Shown here: positions 14,550 through 20,858 of the stretch, one piece after another
Layout of the letters: each line of letters opens with the position of its first letter
How positions within the stretch are numbered: position 1 is the stretch's first letter
NCBI GenBank assembly: GCA_948766235.1
Contig: CAQCFX010000027.1
Location: 1-20,858, forward strand
Length of the DNA stretch: 20,858 nt
From: an uncultured Oscillospiraceae bacterium
GTDB lineage: Bacteria; Bacillota; Clostridia; Oscillospirales; Oscillospiraceae
Direction of reading: 5' to 3'
The notes under the pieces: generated by a model
What the model saw: the letters and a program-made list of their open reading frames with translations, nothing else
Told to the model about the DNA's origin: nothing
Databases searched by the model: none
Position numbers and translations under genes: made by a program

Positions 14550-14993
14550 TCAGTACAGGCCCAGCGCGTAAATAATGATTCCATACACCACGCTGGCCGA
14601 AATCCCGTACGCCAGAACCGGCCCCGCCACGGTGAACAGCTTGGCTCCGGTGCCGGTGACAAGTCCCTCGCTTTTAAACTCCAGCGCCGGGGACACCATG
14701 GCGTTGGAGAAGCCGGTGATGGGCACCAGCGTCCCCGCTCCCGCCCGCTTGGCGATGTCGTCAAACACGCCCAGCCCGGTGAGCAGAGAGGCCAAAAATA
14801 TCAGCGTGACGGAGGTCCACGTTCCCGCGTCCTCCTGGCTCGCCCCCCAGCTCTGATACAGCGCCATCAGCCCCTGGCCGCCGGCGCAGATGGCCCCGCC
14901 CACGCAAAAGGCCCACAGCATATCCTTCCAGATGGGAGAGGGCTTGGCCCGGTCGCTGACGTACTTGTTATATTCCTGGTTGTTCATGTCCAT
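14550..14993 (-). CDS. spoVAC: Stage V sporulation protein AC (SpoVAC), standing alone
   Basis: SpoVAC is a spore inner-membrane protein that forms the channel for dipicolinic acid (and acts as a mechanosensitive channel) during spore formation and germination. The 147-residue protein has the family hallmarks FCVGGAICAGGQGLMALYQS, SLLTGLGVFDDIAKRAGAG, VPITGFSNAMVSPALEFKSE and GLVTGTGAKLF. The ALEFKSEGLV stretch favours SpoVAC over the related SpoVAE. The ATG has GGAGG 8 bases upstream; a second ATG two codons later is less well placed. Normally spoVAC is followed by spoVAD and spoVAE(B); here a terminator and then tex follow instead. The upstream sequence has a sigma-G-like promoter, fitting forespore expression. 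Confidence 0.88.
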   Translation of the reverse strand: MDMNNQEYNKYVSDRAKPSPIWKDMLWAFCVGGAICAGGQGLMALYQSWGASQEDAGTWTSVTLIFLASLLTGLGVFDDIAKRAGAGTLVPITGFSNAMVSPALEFKSEGLVTGTGAKLFTVAGPVLAYGISASVVYGIIIYALGLY

Positions 14994-15010
14994 GCGCTTC
15001 ACCTCCCTTC

Positions 15011-15039
15011 CAGTATGCCCCGGTCCCTGGAAATCATGC
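15011..15039 (-). promoter_or_regulatory. Candidate sigma-G promoter of spoVAC
   Basis: The reverse strand has GCATG (15035-15039), a full match to the sigma-G -35 GYATR, then 17 bp, then CATACTG (15011-15017), six of seven against CATNMTA. It is placed between the rubrerythrin terminator and the spoVAC ribosome site. Confidence 0.65.
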
Positions 15040-15040
15040 G

Positions 15041-15082
15041 AAAAAGCGCAGCCGCCCGGCGTTTCGGGCGGCTGCGCCTTTT
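15041..15082 (-). terminator. Terminator of rubrerythrin
   Basis: A perfect 13-bp stem, GCGCAGCCGCCCG (15046-15058) with its complement (15065-15077), has a 6-base loop. On the minus strand TTTTT (15041-15045) follows at once. Confidence 0.9.
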
Positions 15083-15106
15083 CCTTGTGATGTAAAACAG
15101 CCGGAA

Positions 15107-15643
15107 TCAATAATTTTCCGCGCTTACCTCGAAGTATGCCTGAGGATGGGCGCAGGTGGGGCAGACCTCGGGGGCCTTCTCGCCCACCACGATATGGCCG
15201 CAGTTGCGGCACTCCCACACCTTCACCTCGCTCTTGGCGAAGACCTCCTGGGCCTCCACATTCTTCAGCAGGGCGCGGTAGCGCTCCTCATGGTGCTTCT
15301 CAATGGCGGCCACCAGGCGGAACCGCTCGGCCAGCTCCGGGAAGCCCTCCTCATCCGCCGTCTTGGCAAAGCCCTCGTACATATCCGTCCACTCGTAGTT
15401 CTCCCCGGCCGCGGCGGCGGCCAGGTTCTCGGCGGTGGTGCCGATGCCGTTCAGCTCCTTGAACCACAGCTTGGCGTGCTCCTTCTCATTGTCCGCCGTC
15501 TTGAGGAACAACGCCGCAATCTGCTCGAAGCCCTCCTTCTTCGCCTTGGACGCAAAATAGGTATATTTGTTCCTGGCCTCGGATTCCCCGGCAAACGCCG
15601 CCATCAGGTTCTTCTCGGTCTGGGTGCCTGCATATTTGGACAT
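15107..15643 (-). CDS. rbr: Rubrerythrin
   Basis: Rubrerythrin is a cytoplasmic non-heme iron peroxidase that reduces hydrogen peroxide in anaerobes. The 178-residue protein has an N-terminal ferritin-like diiron domain with E20 in GESEARNKY, E53 and H56 in NEKEH, and a second set in EKHHEERY (115-122). The C-terminal rubredoxin domain has C145-x2-C148 and C161-x2-C164 (ECRNCGHI and EVCPTCAHP). The start MSKYAGTQTEKNL was chosen because AAAAGGAGGG lies just upstream; an in-frame ATG 24 bases earlier overlaps this site. It is a single gene with its own promoter and terminator. It implies oxidative-stress defence in an obligate anaerobe. Confidence 0.96.
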   Translation of the reverse strand: MSKYAGTQTEKNLMAAFAGESEARNKYTYFASKAKKEGFEQIAALFLKTADNEKEHAKLWFKELNGIGTTAENLAAAAAGENYEWTDMYEGFAKTADEEGFPELAERFRLVAAIEKHHEERYRALLKNVEAQEVFAKSEVKVWECRNCGHIVVGEKAPEVCPTCAHPQAYFEVSAENY

Positions 15644-15696
15644 ATTACGTCCCTCCTTTTCTGCCATCCCGGCTCAAGCCGCCCGGGTGCGCTCCC

Positions 15697-15725
15697 AGTA
15701 TATCAAACCGCCCGCTGGAAAGCAA
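15697..15725 (-). promoter_or_regulatory. Sigma-A promoter of rubrerythrin
   Basis: The reverse strand has TTGCTT (15720-15725), a 17-bp spacer, and TATACT (15697-15702). Between this and the sugar-operon promoter (15726-15834) I see nothing I can name. Confidence 0.6.
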
Positions 15726-15834
15726 GCCCATTTTCCTCCCCTGCGCCAATCCAGCTTCATTGGTTGTTTTTCACAAAAACCGGGGCAGATTTTTTGGCAA
15801 TTCTCTGAATTTGTGCAGAGGGTGAAAATTATGC

Positions 15835-15863
15835 TTGCCAAATGGGTAAAATGTGGGTATGAT
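15835..15863 (+). promoter_or_regulatory. Sigma-A promoter of the maltodextrin locus
   Basis: TTGCCA (15835-15840), a 17-bp spacer and TATGAT (15858-15863). The predicted start is near 15870, just before the operator, so a bound repressor would block initiation or early elongation. Confidence 0.75.
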
Positions 15864-15876
15864 GTGAGTGTAGGGA

Positions 15877-15905
15877 CTGGAAACGTTTCCAGTAACGTTT
15901 CCAGT
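15877..15905. promoter_or_regulatory. LacI-type operator with 12-bp tandem repeat
   Basis: CTGGAAACGTTTCCAG (15877-15892) is a perfect 16-bp palindrome with central CG, as LacI/GalR-family sites have. The 12-mer AACGTTTCCAGT then occurs twice head-to-tail (15882-15893 and 15894-15905), creating a second, asymmetric ACGT-centred site 12 bp on. The palindrome also matches 12 of 14 positions of a CcpA cre site. The likely ligand is the LacI-family protein encoded at 18504-19523, with CcpA possible. Confidence 0.8.
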
Positions 15906-15939
15906 GCTGCTAACCCATTATAAACAGGAGGAAATGAAA

Positions 15940-16560
15940 ATGAGCAAGAAACTCTTAGCGCTCGTATTGGCCCTTGGCATGGTCATGCTGCTTGCTGGAT
16001 GCTCCAGCAAGCCCAGCGCGGACAACAGCAACCCGCCCGCCGAGAACTCCAGCTCCGGCGAGCAGACCCCCAGCGGCAACAACGATCCCGCCCCCGCCGG
16101 CACCGGCTCTGTGTACTGGCTGAACTTCAAGCCTGAGTCCGACGAGACTCTGCAGAAGATCGCCGCCATGTACAAAGAGCAGAAGGGCACCGAGAACTGC
16201 TGGGCCATCAACTCCAAGGCCTCCGCCGAGGACCAGCAGGCCACCATGGACTTCATGGTTTGGTGCGTCACCGACCCCGAGGCCAGCCGCCTGCTGGTGG
16301 ACACCTTCGGCGTCATGCCCTATAAGCAGGCCGCCGAGTCCACCAACGGCTTCCTGGCCGACGCCAACGAGTACAGCAACAACGGCTGCTACGTGATGAA
16401 CTGGGCCACCAACTTCCAGCCCAACGTGGACGAGTACCGCGCCGTGCTGACCTCCGCTCTGAACCAGTACAACGCCGACCAGTCCGACGCCAACTGGGAG
16501 CAGGTCCGCACCGCCTTCGTGGACGGCTGGGCCGCTCAGTACCAGGCCATCAACGGCTGA
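15940..16560 (+). CDS. Maltodextrin-type ABC solute-binding lipoprotein, internally shortened
   Basis: The 206-residue protein begins with a lipoprotein signal (LLAGC, lipid Cys at 21), then a Ser/Asn/Pro-rich linker to about residue 56. SVYWLNFKPESDETLQKIAA (57-76) is the usual first strand and helix of family-1 sugar-binding proteins. From about TENCWAINSKASAEDQQATM (84-103) to the end (TAFVDGWAAQYQAING) it matches the normal C-terminal end of the same family. Full-length members are about 400-450 residues, so around 200 residues (much of both lobes and most of the sugar site) are absent, with the join near residues 82-86 (about 16183-16194) in frame. ATG chosen with AGGAGG 8 bases upstream. 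It is the first gene after the operator. It may be non-functional, a remnant, or an assembly collapse. Confidence 0.8.
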   Translation: MSKKLLALVLALGMVMLLAGCSSKPSADNSNPPAENSSSGEQTPSGNNDPAPAGTGSVYWLNFKPESDETLQKIAAMYKEQKGTENCWAINSKASAEDQQATMDFMVWCVTDPEASRLLVDTFGVMPYKQAAESTNGFLADANEYSNNGCYVMNWATNFQPNVDEYRAVLTSALNQYNADQSDANWEQVRTAFVDGWAAQYQAING

Positions 16561-16595
16561 TTTCGTTCAGCGCTCACAACCGAACACACACACTT

Positions 16596-16625
16596 GACGG
16601 GGCGGGCGGCATCGCCCGCCCCGTC
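16596..16625 (+). terminator. Strong intercistronic hairpin after the binding-protein gene
   Basis: A perfect 13-bp GC-rich stem (16596-16608 with 16613-16625) has a GCAT loop. The following bases have only a broken T-run (CCCTCATTTT), so it more likely protects the upstream mRNA 3' end or partly terminates, giving more binding protein than permease, as in many sugar ABC operons. Confidence 0.65.
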
Positions 16626-16672
16626 CCCTCATTTTCCCCGCGGTTCAACTTGAGTAAAGGGAGATGTTTATC

Positions 16673-17578
16673 TTGAAGCGGAAAAAATCCTCCGGAGTCA
16701 ACGCCCTGACCGCCTCCACCCGGCGCTGGGCGCTGCTGTTCCTGGGCCCCGTCGTCGCCGCCTTTGCCATTGGCTTCGTCTGGCCCTTTATCCAAGGCAT
16801 TTACCTCTCCTTGTGTAACTTCCGTTTGATCTCCGACGCCACCTTCGTCGGCTTCAGCAACTACGTGAAGGCATTTCAGGACCCGTCCTTCACCCACTCC
16901 TTCTGGTACTCCGCCCTGTACGCCATTGTGAGCCTGGTGCTCATCAACGTGCTGGCCTTCGCCGTGGCCTACGCCCTCACCCAGGGCATCAAGGGCAGCA
17001 ACCTGTTCCGCACGGTGTTCTTCATGCCCAACCTCATCGGCGGCATCGTGCTGGGCTATATTTGGTCCATGATTTTTGACGGTATTCTCAGCCACTTTAA
17101 CACCTCTATTCTTCTGGACTCCAAGTACGGCTTCTGGGGCCTTATCATCCTCATGTGCTGGCAGCAGATTGGCTATATGATGATTATCTATATCGCCGGG
17201 CTCCAGGCGGTGCCCGAGGATATGCTGGAGGCCGCCCGCATTGACGGCGCCACCCGCGCCCAGACCCTGTTCAAGGTGACAATCCCCAACGTGATGCCCT
17301 CCATCACCATCTGTATGTTCCTCTCCCTCACCAACGGCTTTAAGCTGTTTGACCAGAACCTGGCCCTCACCGCCGGCCAGCCCATCCAGATTATGCCCGG
17401 CGGCGCGAGCATCAAGACCACTGAAATGCTGGCCCTGAACATCTACAACACGTTCTACGGCTCCAACACGGCCGCCCAGGGCACTGCCCAGGCCAAAGCG
17501 GTCATTTTCTTCATCCTGGTGGCGGGTCTCGGTCTGGCCCAGCTCGCCTACACCCGTAAAAAGGAGGTGCAGCAGTAA
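16673..17578 (+). CDS. Sugar ABC transporter permease, MalF/UgpA type
   Basis: This is one of two membrane subunits of the sugar importer. The protein is about 301 residues with six predicted membrane segments, beginning near WALLFLGPVVAAFAIGFVWP. The coupling EAA loop reads EAARIDGATRAQTLFKVTIP (about 186-205), the part that docks on the ATPase. I take the TTG at 16673 as start because AAAGGGAG (16656-16663) is 9 bases upstream; the ATG at 16664 directly abuts that site and would add three residues (MFI). It overlaps the next gene by one base (TAATG). No ATPase gene is present in the window. Confidence 0.93.
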   Translation: MKRKKSSGVNALTASTRRWALLFLGPVVAAFAIGFVWPFIQGIYLSLCNFRLISDATFVGFSNYVKAFQDPSFTHSFWYSALYAIVSLVLINVLAFAVAYALTQGIKGSNLFRTVFFMPNLIGGIVLGYIWSMIFDGILSHFNTSILLDSKYGFWGLIILMCWQQIGYMMIIYIAGLQAVPEDMLEAARIDGATRAQTLFKVTIPNVMPSITICMFLSLTNGFKLFDQNLALTAGQPIQIMPGGASIKTTEMLALNIYNTFYGSNTAAQGTAQAKAVIFFILVAGLGLAQLAYTRKKEVQQ

Positions 17579-18441
17579 TGAACAAGAAACAGCACACTCT
17601 CTCCGCCCAGCGCCGGAACAAGGCCGTCCTGTCCGTGGTGCTGGCCGTCATCTGCATCATCTACGTGCTGCCCGTGGTGATGGTGCTCATCAATTCCTTC
17701 AAGCTGAATACCTTTGTCAAGACCGACACCTTCGCCCTCCCCACCGGGGAGATGTGGGCCGGCCTGGACAATTTCATAAAAGGCATGACCTTCGGCAACT
17801 ACCCCTTCCTGGACAGCGTGAAGTACAGCGTTATCATCACCGTGCTCTCCACCGCCCTTATCCTGGTGTTTACCTCTATGGCGGCCTGGTATATCGCCCG
17901 TGTGAACTCCCTGTTCTGCAAGATTCTCTACTTCCTGTGCGTGTTCTCCATGGTGGTTCCCTTCCAGATGGTCATGTTCACCCTGACCAAAACCGCCAGC
18001 AGCCTCCACCTGGACACCCCCTACACCATTCCCGTGGTGTACCTGGGCTTTGGCGCGGGCCTGGCCATCTTCATGTTCGTGGGCTTTGTCAAGTCCATCC
18101 CCCTGGAGATTGAGGAGGCCGCCGCCATCGACGGCTGCGGGCCCCTGCGCACCTTCTTCCTGGTGGTGGTGCCCATGCTCAAGCCCACCATGATCTCCGT
18201 GGGCATTCTGGAAATCATGTGGGTGTGGAACGACTATCTGCTGCCCTACCTGGTGCTGGACAAAAACCTGTACCGCACCATCCCCATCCACATCCAGTAC
18301 CTGAAGGGAAGCTACGGCACCGTGGACCTGGGCGCCACCATGGCCCTGATTCTCATGTCCATCATCCCTGTGATCGTGTTCTATCTCACCTGCCAGAAGC
18401 ACATCATCAAGGGCGTGGCCGCCGGCGCGGTCAAGGGCTGA
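17578..18441 (+). CDS. Sugar ABC transporter permease, MalG/UgpE type
   Basis: The second membrane subunit is 287 residues with six membrane segments. The EAA loop EEAAAIDGCGPLRTFFLVVV (179-198) continues PMLKP, the expected form for the MalG class. The C-terminal segment ends in a short basic tail (KHIIKGVAAGAVKG), typical of the family. The start ATG shares its first A with the last base of the upstream permease stop (TAATG), so translation is coupled. With the first permease it should form the translocation pore for maltose or maltodextrins; the substrate is inferred from malQ downstream. Confidence 0.94.
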   Translation: MNKKQHTLSAQRRNKAVLSVVLAVICIIYVLPVVMVLINSFKLNTFVKTDTFALPTGEMWAGLDNFIKGMTFGNYPFLDSVKYSVIITVLSTALILVFTSMAAWYIARVNSLFCKILYFLCVFSMVVPFQMVMFTLTKTASSLHLDTPYTIPVVYLGFGAGLAIFMFVGFVKSIPLEIEEAAAIDGCGPLRTFFLVVVPMLKPTMISVGILEIMWVWNDYLLPYLVLDKNLYRTIPIHIQYLKGSYGTVDLGATMALILMSIIPVIVFYLTCQKHIIKGVAAGAVKG

Positions 18442-18503
18442 TATCTCGGGCAAAACCCGCTTCGGCGGCAAGGCTCTGTGAAACCGTGTAAGGAGGGGCA
18501 CGA

Positions 18504-19523
18504 ATGACCATCAAGGATATCGCGCGGCTGTCCGGCGTGGGCGTGGCCACCGTGTCCCGCGTACTCAACGACCACCCCGACGTGAGCGAGGACACCCGCC
18601 GGAAGGTGATGGCGGTGGTGGAGGAACACGGCTTCCAGCCCAACAACAACGCCAAGCACCTCAAGCAGCAAAACGGCGCTTTCATCGCCATTGTCGTCAA
18701 GGGCACCATGAATATGCTTTTTGCCGACCTGGTGGAGCGCTGCCAGCAGCTTTTGCAGGACGAGGGGCGGGACGCCGCCGTCTACTACCTGGACGAGGAC
18801 GCCAACGAGGTGGCCTACGCCCTCCAGCTGTGCCGGGAGCGCAAGCCTTTGGGCATCCTGTTCCTGGGCGGCGACCTGGAATTTTTCCAGGCGGAGTTTC
18901 AGCACATCGCCATTCCCTGCGTGCTGCTCACCAACTCCGCCCGGGAGCTTCCCTTCCCCAACCTGTCCTCCATCACCACGGACGACGAGGAGGCCGCCTA
19001 CCAGGTCGTCCGCTTCCTGGCCGGCCAGGGCCACCGGAACATCGGCCTGCTGGGCGGGAACTGGTCCTGCACTCAAATCAGCTACCGCCGGGTTCAGGGC
19101 TGCCAGCGCGCCTTTGACGAGCTGGGCCTGCCCTTTGACGCCCAGCGGTGCGAGCCCTGCCGCTATTCCTTTACCGACGCTTACGACACCACCAAGCGTC
19201 TGCTGGGGCGCTGCCCCGACCTCACCGCCCTGTTCTGCCTCAGCGACGTGATGGCCATGGGCGCCATCCGCGCCATCTGGGACCTGGGCCGGCGGGTGCC
19301 CGAGGACGTGTCCGTGGTGGGGTATGACGGAATTCTCCTCTCTCAATTCTCCGTCCCCCGTCTGGCCACCGTTCGGCAGGACACGCAAAAGCTGGCCGAG
19401 CGCGGGGTGGACCTGCTGCTGCGCAGCCTCCGGCGTCCCCGCCCCCCGGTCCATGAGGTGGCGCCCTTCCAGCTCATCCCCGGCGACAGCGCAATGTCCC
19501 CCAAAAGCGCCACGCCATCCTAA
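18504..19523 (+). CDS. LacI-family transcriptional regulator of the maltodextrin locus
   Basis: The 339-residue protein has the LacI N-terminal helix-turn-helix TIKDIARLSGVGVATVSRVL (2-21), DHPDVSEDTRRKVMAV and a hinge helix NNNAKHLKQQ with the minor-groove Leu. The remainder is the periplasmic-binding-protein-like sensor domain (for example GHRNIGLLGG, LFCLSDVMAMGAIRA, DVSVVGYDGILLSQFSVPRL). AAGGAGG lies 7 bases before the ATG. It follows the permeases by 62 bases without an obvious promoter and precedes malQ, a layout typical of MalR-type regulators. It most likely binds the palindrome at 15877-15892. The effector is unknown, presumably maltose or a maltodextrin. Confidence 0.93.
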   Translation: MTIKDIARLSGVGVATVSRVLNDHPDVSEDTRRKVMAVVEEHGFQPNNNAKHLKQQNGAFIAIVVKGTMNMLFADLVERCQQLLQDEGRDAAVYYLDEDANEVAYALQLCRERKPLGILFLGGDLEFFQAEFQHIAIPCVLLTNSARELPFPNLSSITTDDEEAAYQVVRFLAGQGHRNIGLLGGNWSCTQISYRRVQGCQRAFDELGLPFDAQRCEPCRYSFTDAYDTTKRLLGRCPDLTALFCLSDVMAMGAIRAIWDLGRRVPEDVSVVGYDGILLSQFSVPRLATVRQDTQKLAERGVDLLLRSLRRPRPPVHEVAPFQLIPGDSAMSPKSATPS

Positions 19524-19532
19524 AATACCAAG

Positions 19533-19564
19533 CCGCCGGACCTTCTCTACGGTCCGGCGGTTTT
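19533..19564 (+). terminator. Hairpin with short T-run between lacI-type gene and malQ
   Basis: CCGCCGGACC (19533-19542) pairs with GGTCCGGCGG (19551-19560) around an 8-base loop, followed by TTTT. It lies 9 bases after the regulator stop and 20 bases before malQ. No promoter is seen between it and malQ, so it is probably a partial terminator. Confidence 0.7.
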
Positions 19565-19584
19565 AGCGAAAGGAAGAACCTCCT

Positions 19585-20858
19585 ATGAGATGCTCCGGCA
19601 TTTTAATGCCCATCTCCTCCCTCCCCTCTCCCTACGGCATCGGCACATTGGGCGCCGCCGCCCGGGAGTTTGTGGATTTTCTCGCCGCCGGTGGCCAAAC
19701 CTGCTGGCAGCTTCTGCCCATCTGCCCCACCAGCTATGGCGACTCCCCCTATCAGTCCTTCTCCTCCTACGCCGGAAACCCCTATCTGATTGACCTGGAC
19801 GATTTGGCCGCCGACGGTTTGCTCCGCCCCGAGGAATACCAGTCCCTCCCCTGGGGGGACGACCCCCAGCAGGTGGATTACGGCCTGCTCTACCAGCAGC
19901 GCTACCCCGTCCTGCATCTGGCCGCCGCCCGCCTGCTGGCCCAGCCTCCCGCCGAGTATGAGGCCTTCTGCCAAGCCTCCGACTGGCTGGAGGGCTACGC
20001 TTTGTTCATGGCCCTGAAGGGAAAGCACGGCGGCGCGTCCTGGTTCAGCTGGCCCGAGGAGGAGCGGCTGCGCCGCCCATCGGCCATGGCCGCCGCCCGG
20101 GAGGAGCTGGACGGGGAGATTCAGTTCTGGAAGGCGGTGCAGTTTCTGTTCTTCCGGCAGTGGAACGCCCTGAAGGCCTACGCCAACGGCGCGGGCATCT
20201 ACATCATCGGCGACCTGCCCATCTACGTGGCCGGGGACAGCGCCGAGGTGTGGACCAGCCCCGGCCAGTTTCAGCTGGACGAAAGCGGCGCCCCCACCGA
20301 GGTGTCCGGCTGCCCCCCCGACGGCTTTGCCGCCGACGGCCAGCTGTGGGGCAATCCCCTGTTCCGCTGGGAGCGCATGAAGGAGGACGGCTACCAGTGG
20401 TGGCTCAAGCGCATCGCCTTCCAGTTCACCATTTATGACGTGCTGCGCATCGACCATTTCCGGGGGTTTGACGCCTATTATGCCATTCCCGCCGGAGAGG
20501 CCACCGCCCGAAACGGCCGCTGGCGGCCCGGCCCCGGCGCGGAATTTTTCCGCGCTGTGGAGGCCGCCCTGGGCCCCAAGCCCATCATCGCCGAGGATTT
20601 GGGCTTCCTCACCGACTCCGTGCGGGAACTGCTGCGGGAGACCGGCTTCCCCGGCATGAAGGTGCTGGAGCTGGCCTTTGACCACCGCGACCCCGCCCCC
20701 GGCTACCTTCCCCACTGCTACGGCCCCCACTGCGTGGCCTATACCGGCACCCACGACAACGACACCATCCAGGGCTGGATGGCCTCCGCCTCCCGGAAGG
20801 AAGTGTCCTTTGCCCGGGAGTACCTCCGCCTGTCCAAGCGGGAGGGCTATCATTGGGG
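19585..20858 (+). CDS. malQ: 4-alpha-glucanotransferase (amylomaltase), partial at the right edge
   Basis: MalQ transfers alpha-1,4-glucan segments between maltodextrins in the cytoplasm, releasing glucose. The frame is open to the window end: 424 residues of about 490-500 normally. Family-77 motifs in order are SSLPSPYGIGTLG (11-23), WQLLPICPTSYGDSPYQSFS (41-60), GDLPIYVAGDSAEVW (209-223), LRIDHFRGF with nucleophile D290, IIAEDLG with acid/base E337, and GTHDND with D391. All three catalytic acids are present. AAAGGAAG lies 8 bases before the ATG. It is the last visible gene of the rightward sugar cluster and gives the best clue that the transporter carries maltodextrins. Confidence 0.95.
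   Translation, partial: MRCSGILMPISSLPSPYGIGTLGAAAREFVDFLAAGGQTCWQLLPICPTSYGDSPYQSFSSYAGNPYLIDLDDLAADGLLRPEEYQSLPWGDDPQQVDYGLLYQQRYPVLHLAAARLLAQPPAEYEAFCQASDWLEGYALFMALKGKHGGASWFSWPEEERLRRPSAMAAAREELDGEIQFWKAVQFLFFRQWNALKAYANGAGIYIIGDLPIYVAGDSAEVWTSPGQFQLDESGAPTEVSGCPPDGFAADGQLWGNPLFRWERMKEDGYQWWLKRIAFQFTIYDVLRIDHFRGFDAYYAIPAGEATARNGRWRPGPGAEFFRAVEAALGPKPIIAEDLGFLTDSVRELLRETGFPGMKVLELAFDHRDPAPGYLPHCYGPHCVAYTGTHDNDTIQGWMASASRKEVSFAREYLRLSKREGYHW

Noticed and set aside
15904..15939. Upstream starts for the sugar-binding protein (15904 and 15934)
   Set aside because: The 15904 start would put non-signal residues before the lipoprotein signal and has no ribosome site; the ATG at 15934 is only two bases from AGGAGG.
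18381..19454. 357-codon minus-strand frame opposite the LacI-type gene
   Set aside because: The plus strand has a full LacI helix-turn-helix and sensor domain with a good ribosome site.
19603..20853. 416-codon minus-strand frame opposite malQ
   Set aside because: The plus-strand frame contains all family-77 catalytic motifs; the antisense has none.
1..20858. CRISPR arrays, tRNA or rRNA genes, insertion sequences, phage genes, attachment sites
   Set aside because: I looked for regularly spaced repeats, tRNA-like cloverleaf ends, transposase or integrase motifs and terminal inverted repeats and found none I could support.

Overview
This 20.9 kb window looks like a chromosomal segment from a GC-rich, spore-forming, strictly anaerobic Firmicute. 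The best guess is Oscillospiraceae (the Flavonifractor / Lawsonibacter / Intestinimonas kind). The grounds are sporulation genes (spoIIE, spmAB, spoVAC, abrB), rubrerythrin, strong AGGAGG ribosome sites and high-GC codons throughout. The genus is an inference. I see no tRNA or rRNA gene, insertion sequence, phage gene or CRISPR array. Most intergenic regions carry a readable promoter, operator or terminator.

Left part (1-4.1 kb): a partial queT-like transporter gene reads off the left edge behind a structured leader that may be a preQ1-type riboswitch. The large spoIIE gene (sporulation phosphatase) follows on the same strand, and a divergent dusB-type tRNA-dihydrouridine synthase gene after that. 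4.1-6.46 kb: a monocistronic paralogue of elongation factor G with its own promoter and terminator. 6.46-8.27 kb: spmAB (leftward, sigma-E-like promoter) diverges from an abrB/spoVT-type regulator gene with a near-perfect sigma-A promoter. A bidirectional terminator and a 200-base AT-rich gap with an exact Spo0A box then separate abrB from the convergent rsmI.

Middle (8.27-15.7 kb, all leftward): in transcription order these are rubrerythrin, spoVAC (sigma-G-like promoter), tex, a lipoprotein, a MerR-RDD membrane-anchored regulator, and rsmI. The MerR-RDD gene has a textbook MerR promoter (19-bp spacer with a dyad inside it), so it is probably autoregulated, and rsmI sits 22 bases behind it. 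The lipoprotein gene has a weak -35 preceded by three helically phased ATTGTAA repeats. This lipoprotein / MerR-RDD pair is the least familiar part of the window.

Right part (15.8-20.86 kb, rightward): a maltodextrin-type locus with a solute-binding lipoprotein, two ABC permeases, a LacI-family regulator and malQ (cut by the window end). It starts from a sigma-A promoter with a palindromic LacI/CcpA-type operator and an exact 12-bp tandem repeat just downstream. No ABC ATPase gene is present, so a shared MsmK-type ATPase is presumably encoded elsewhere. The binding protein is strikingly short (206 residues): it keeps the N-terminal and C-terminal ends of the family but appears to lack about 200 internal residues, in frame.
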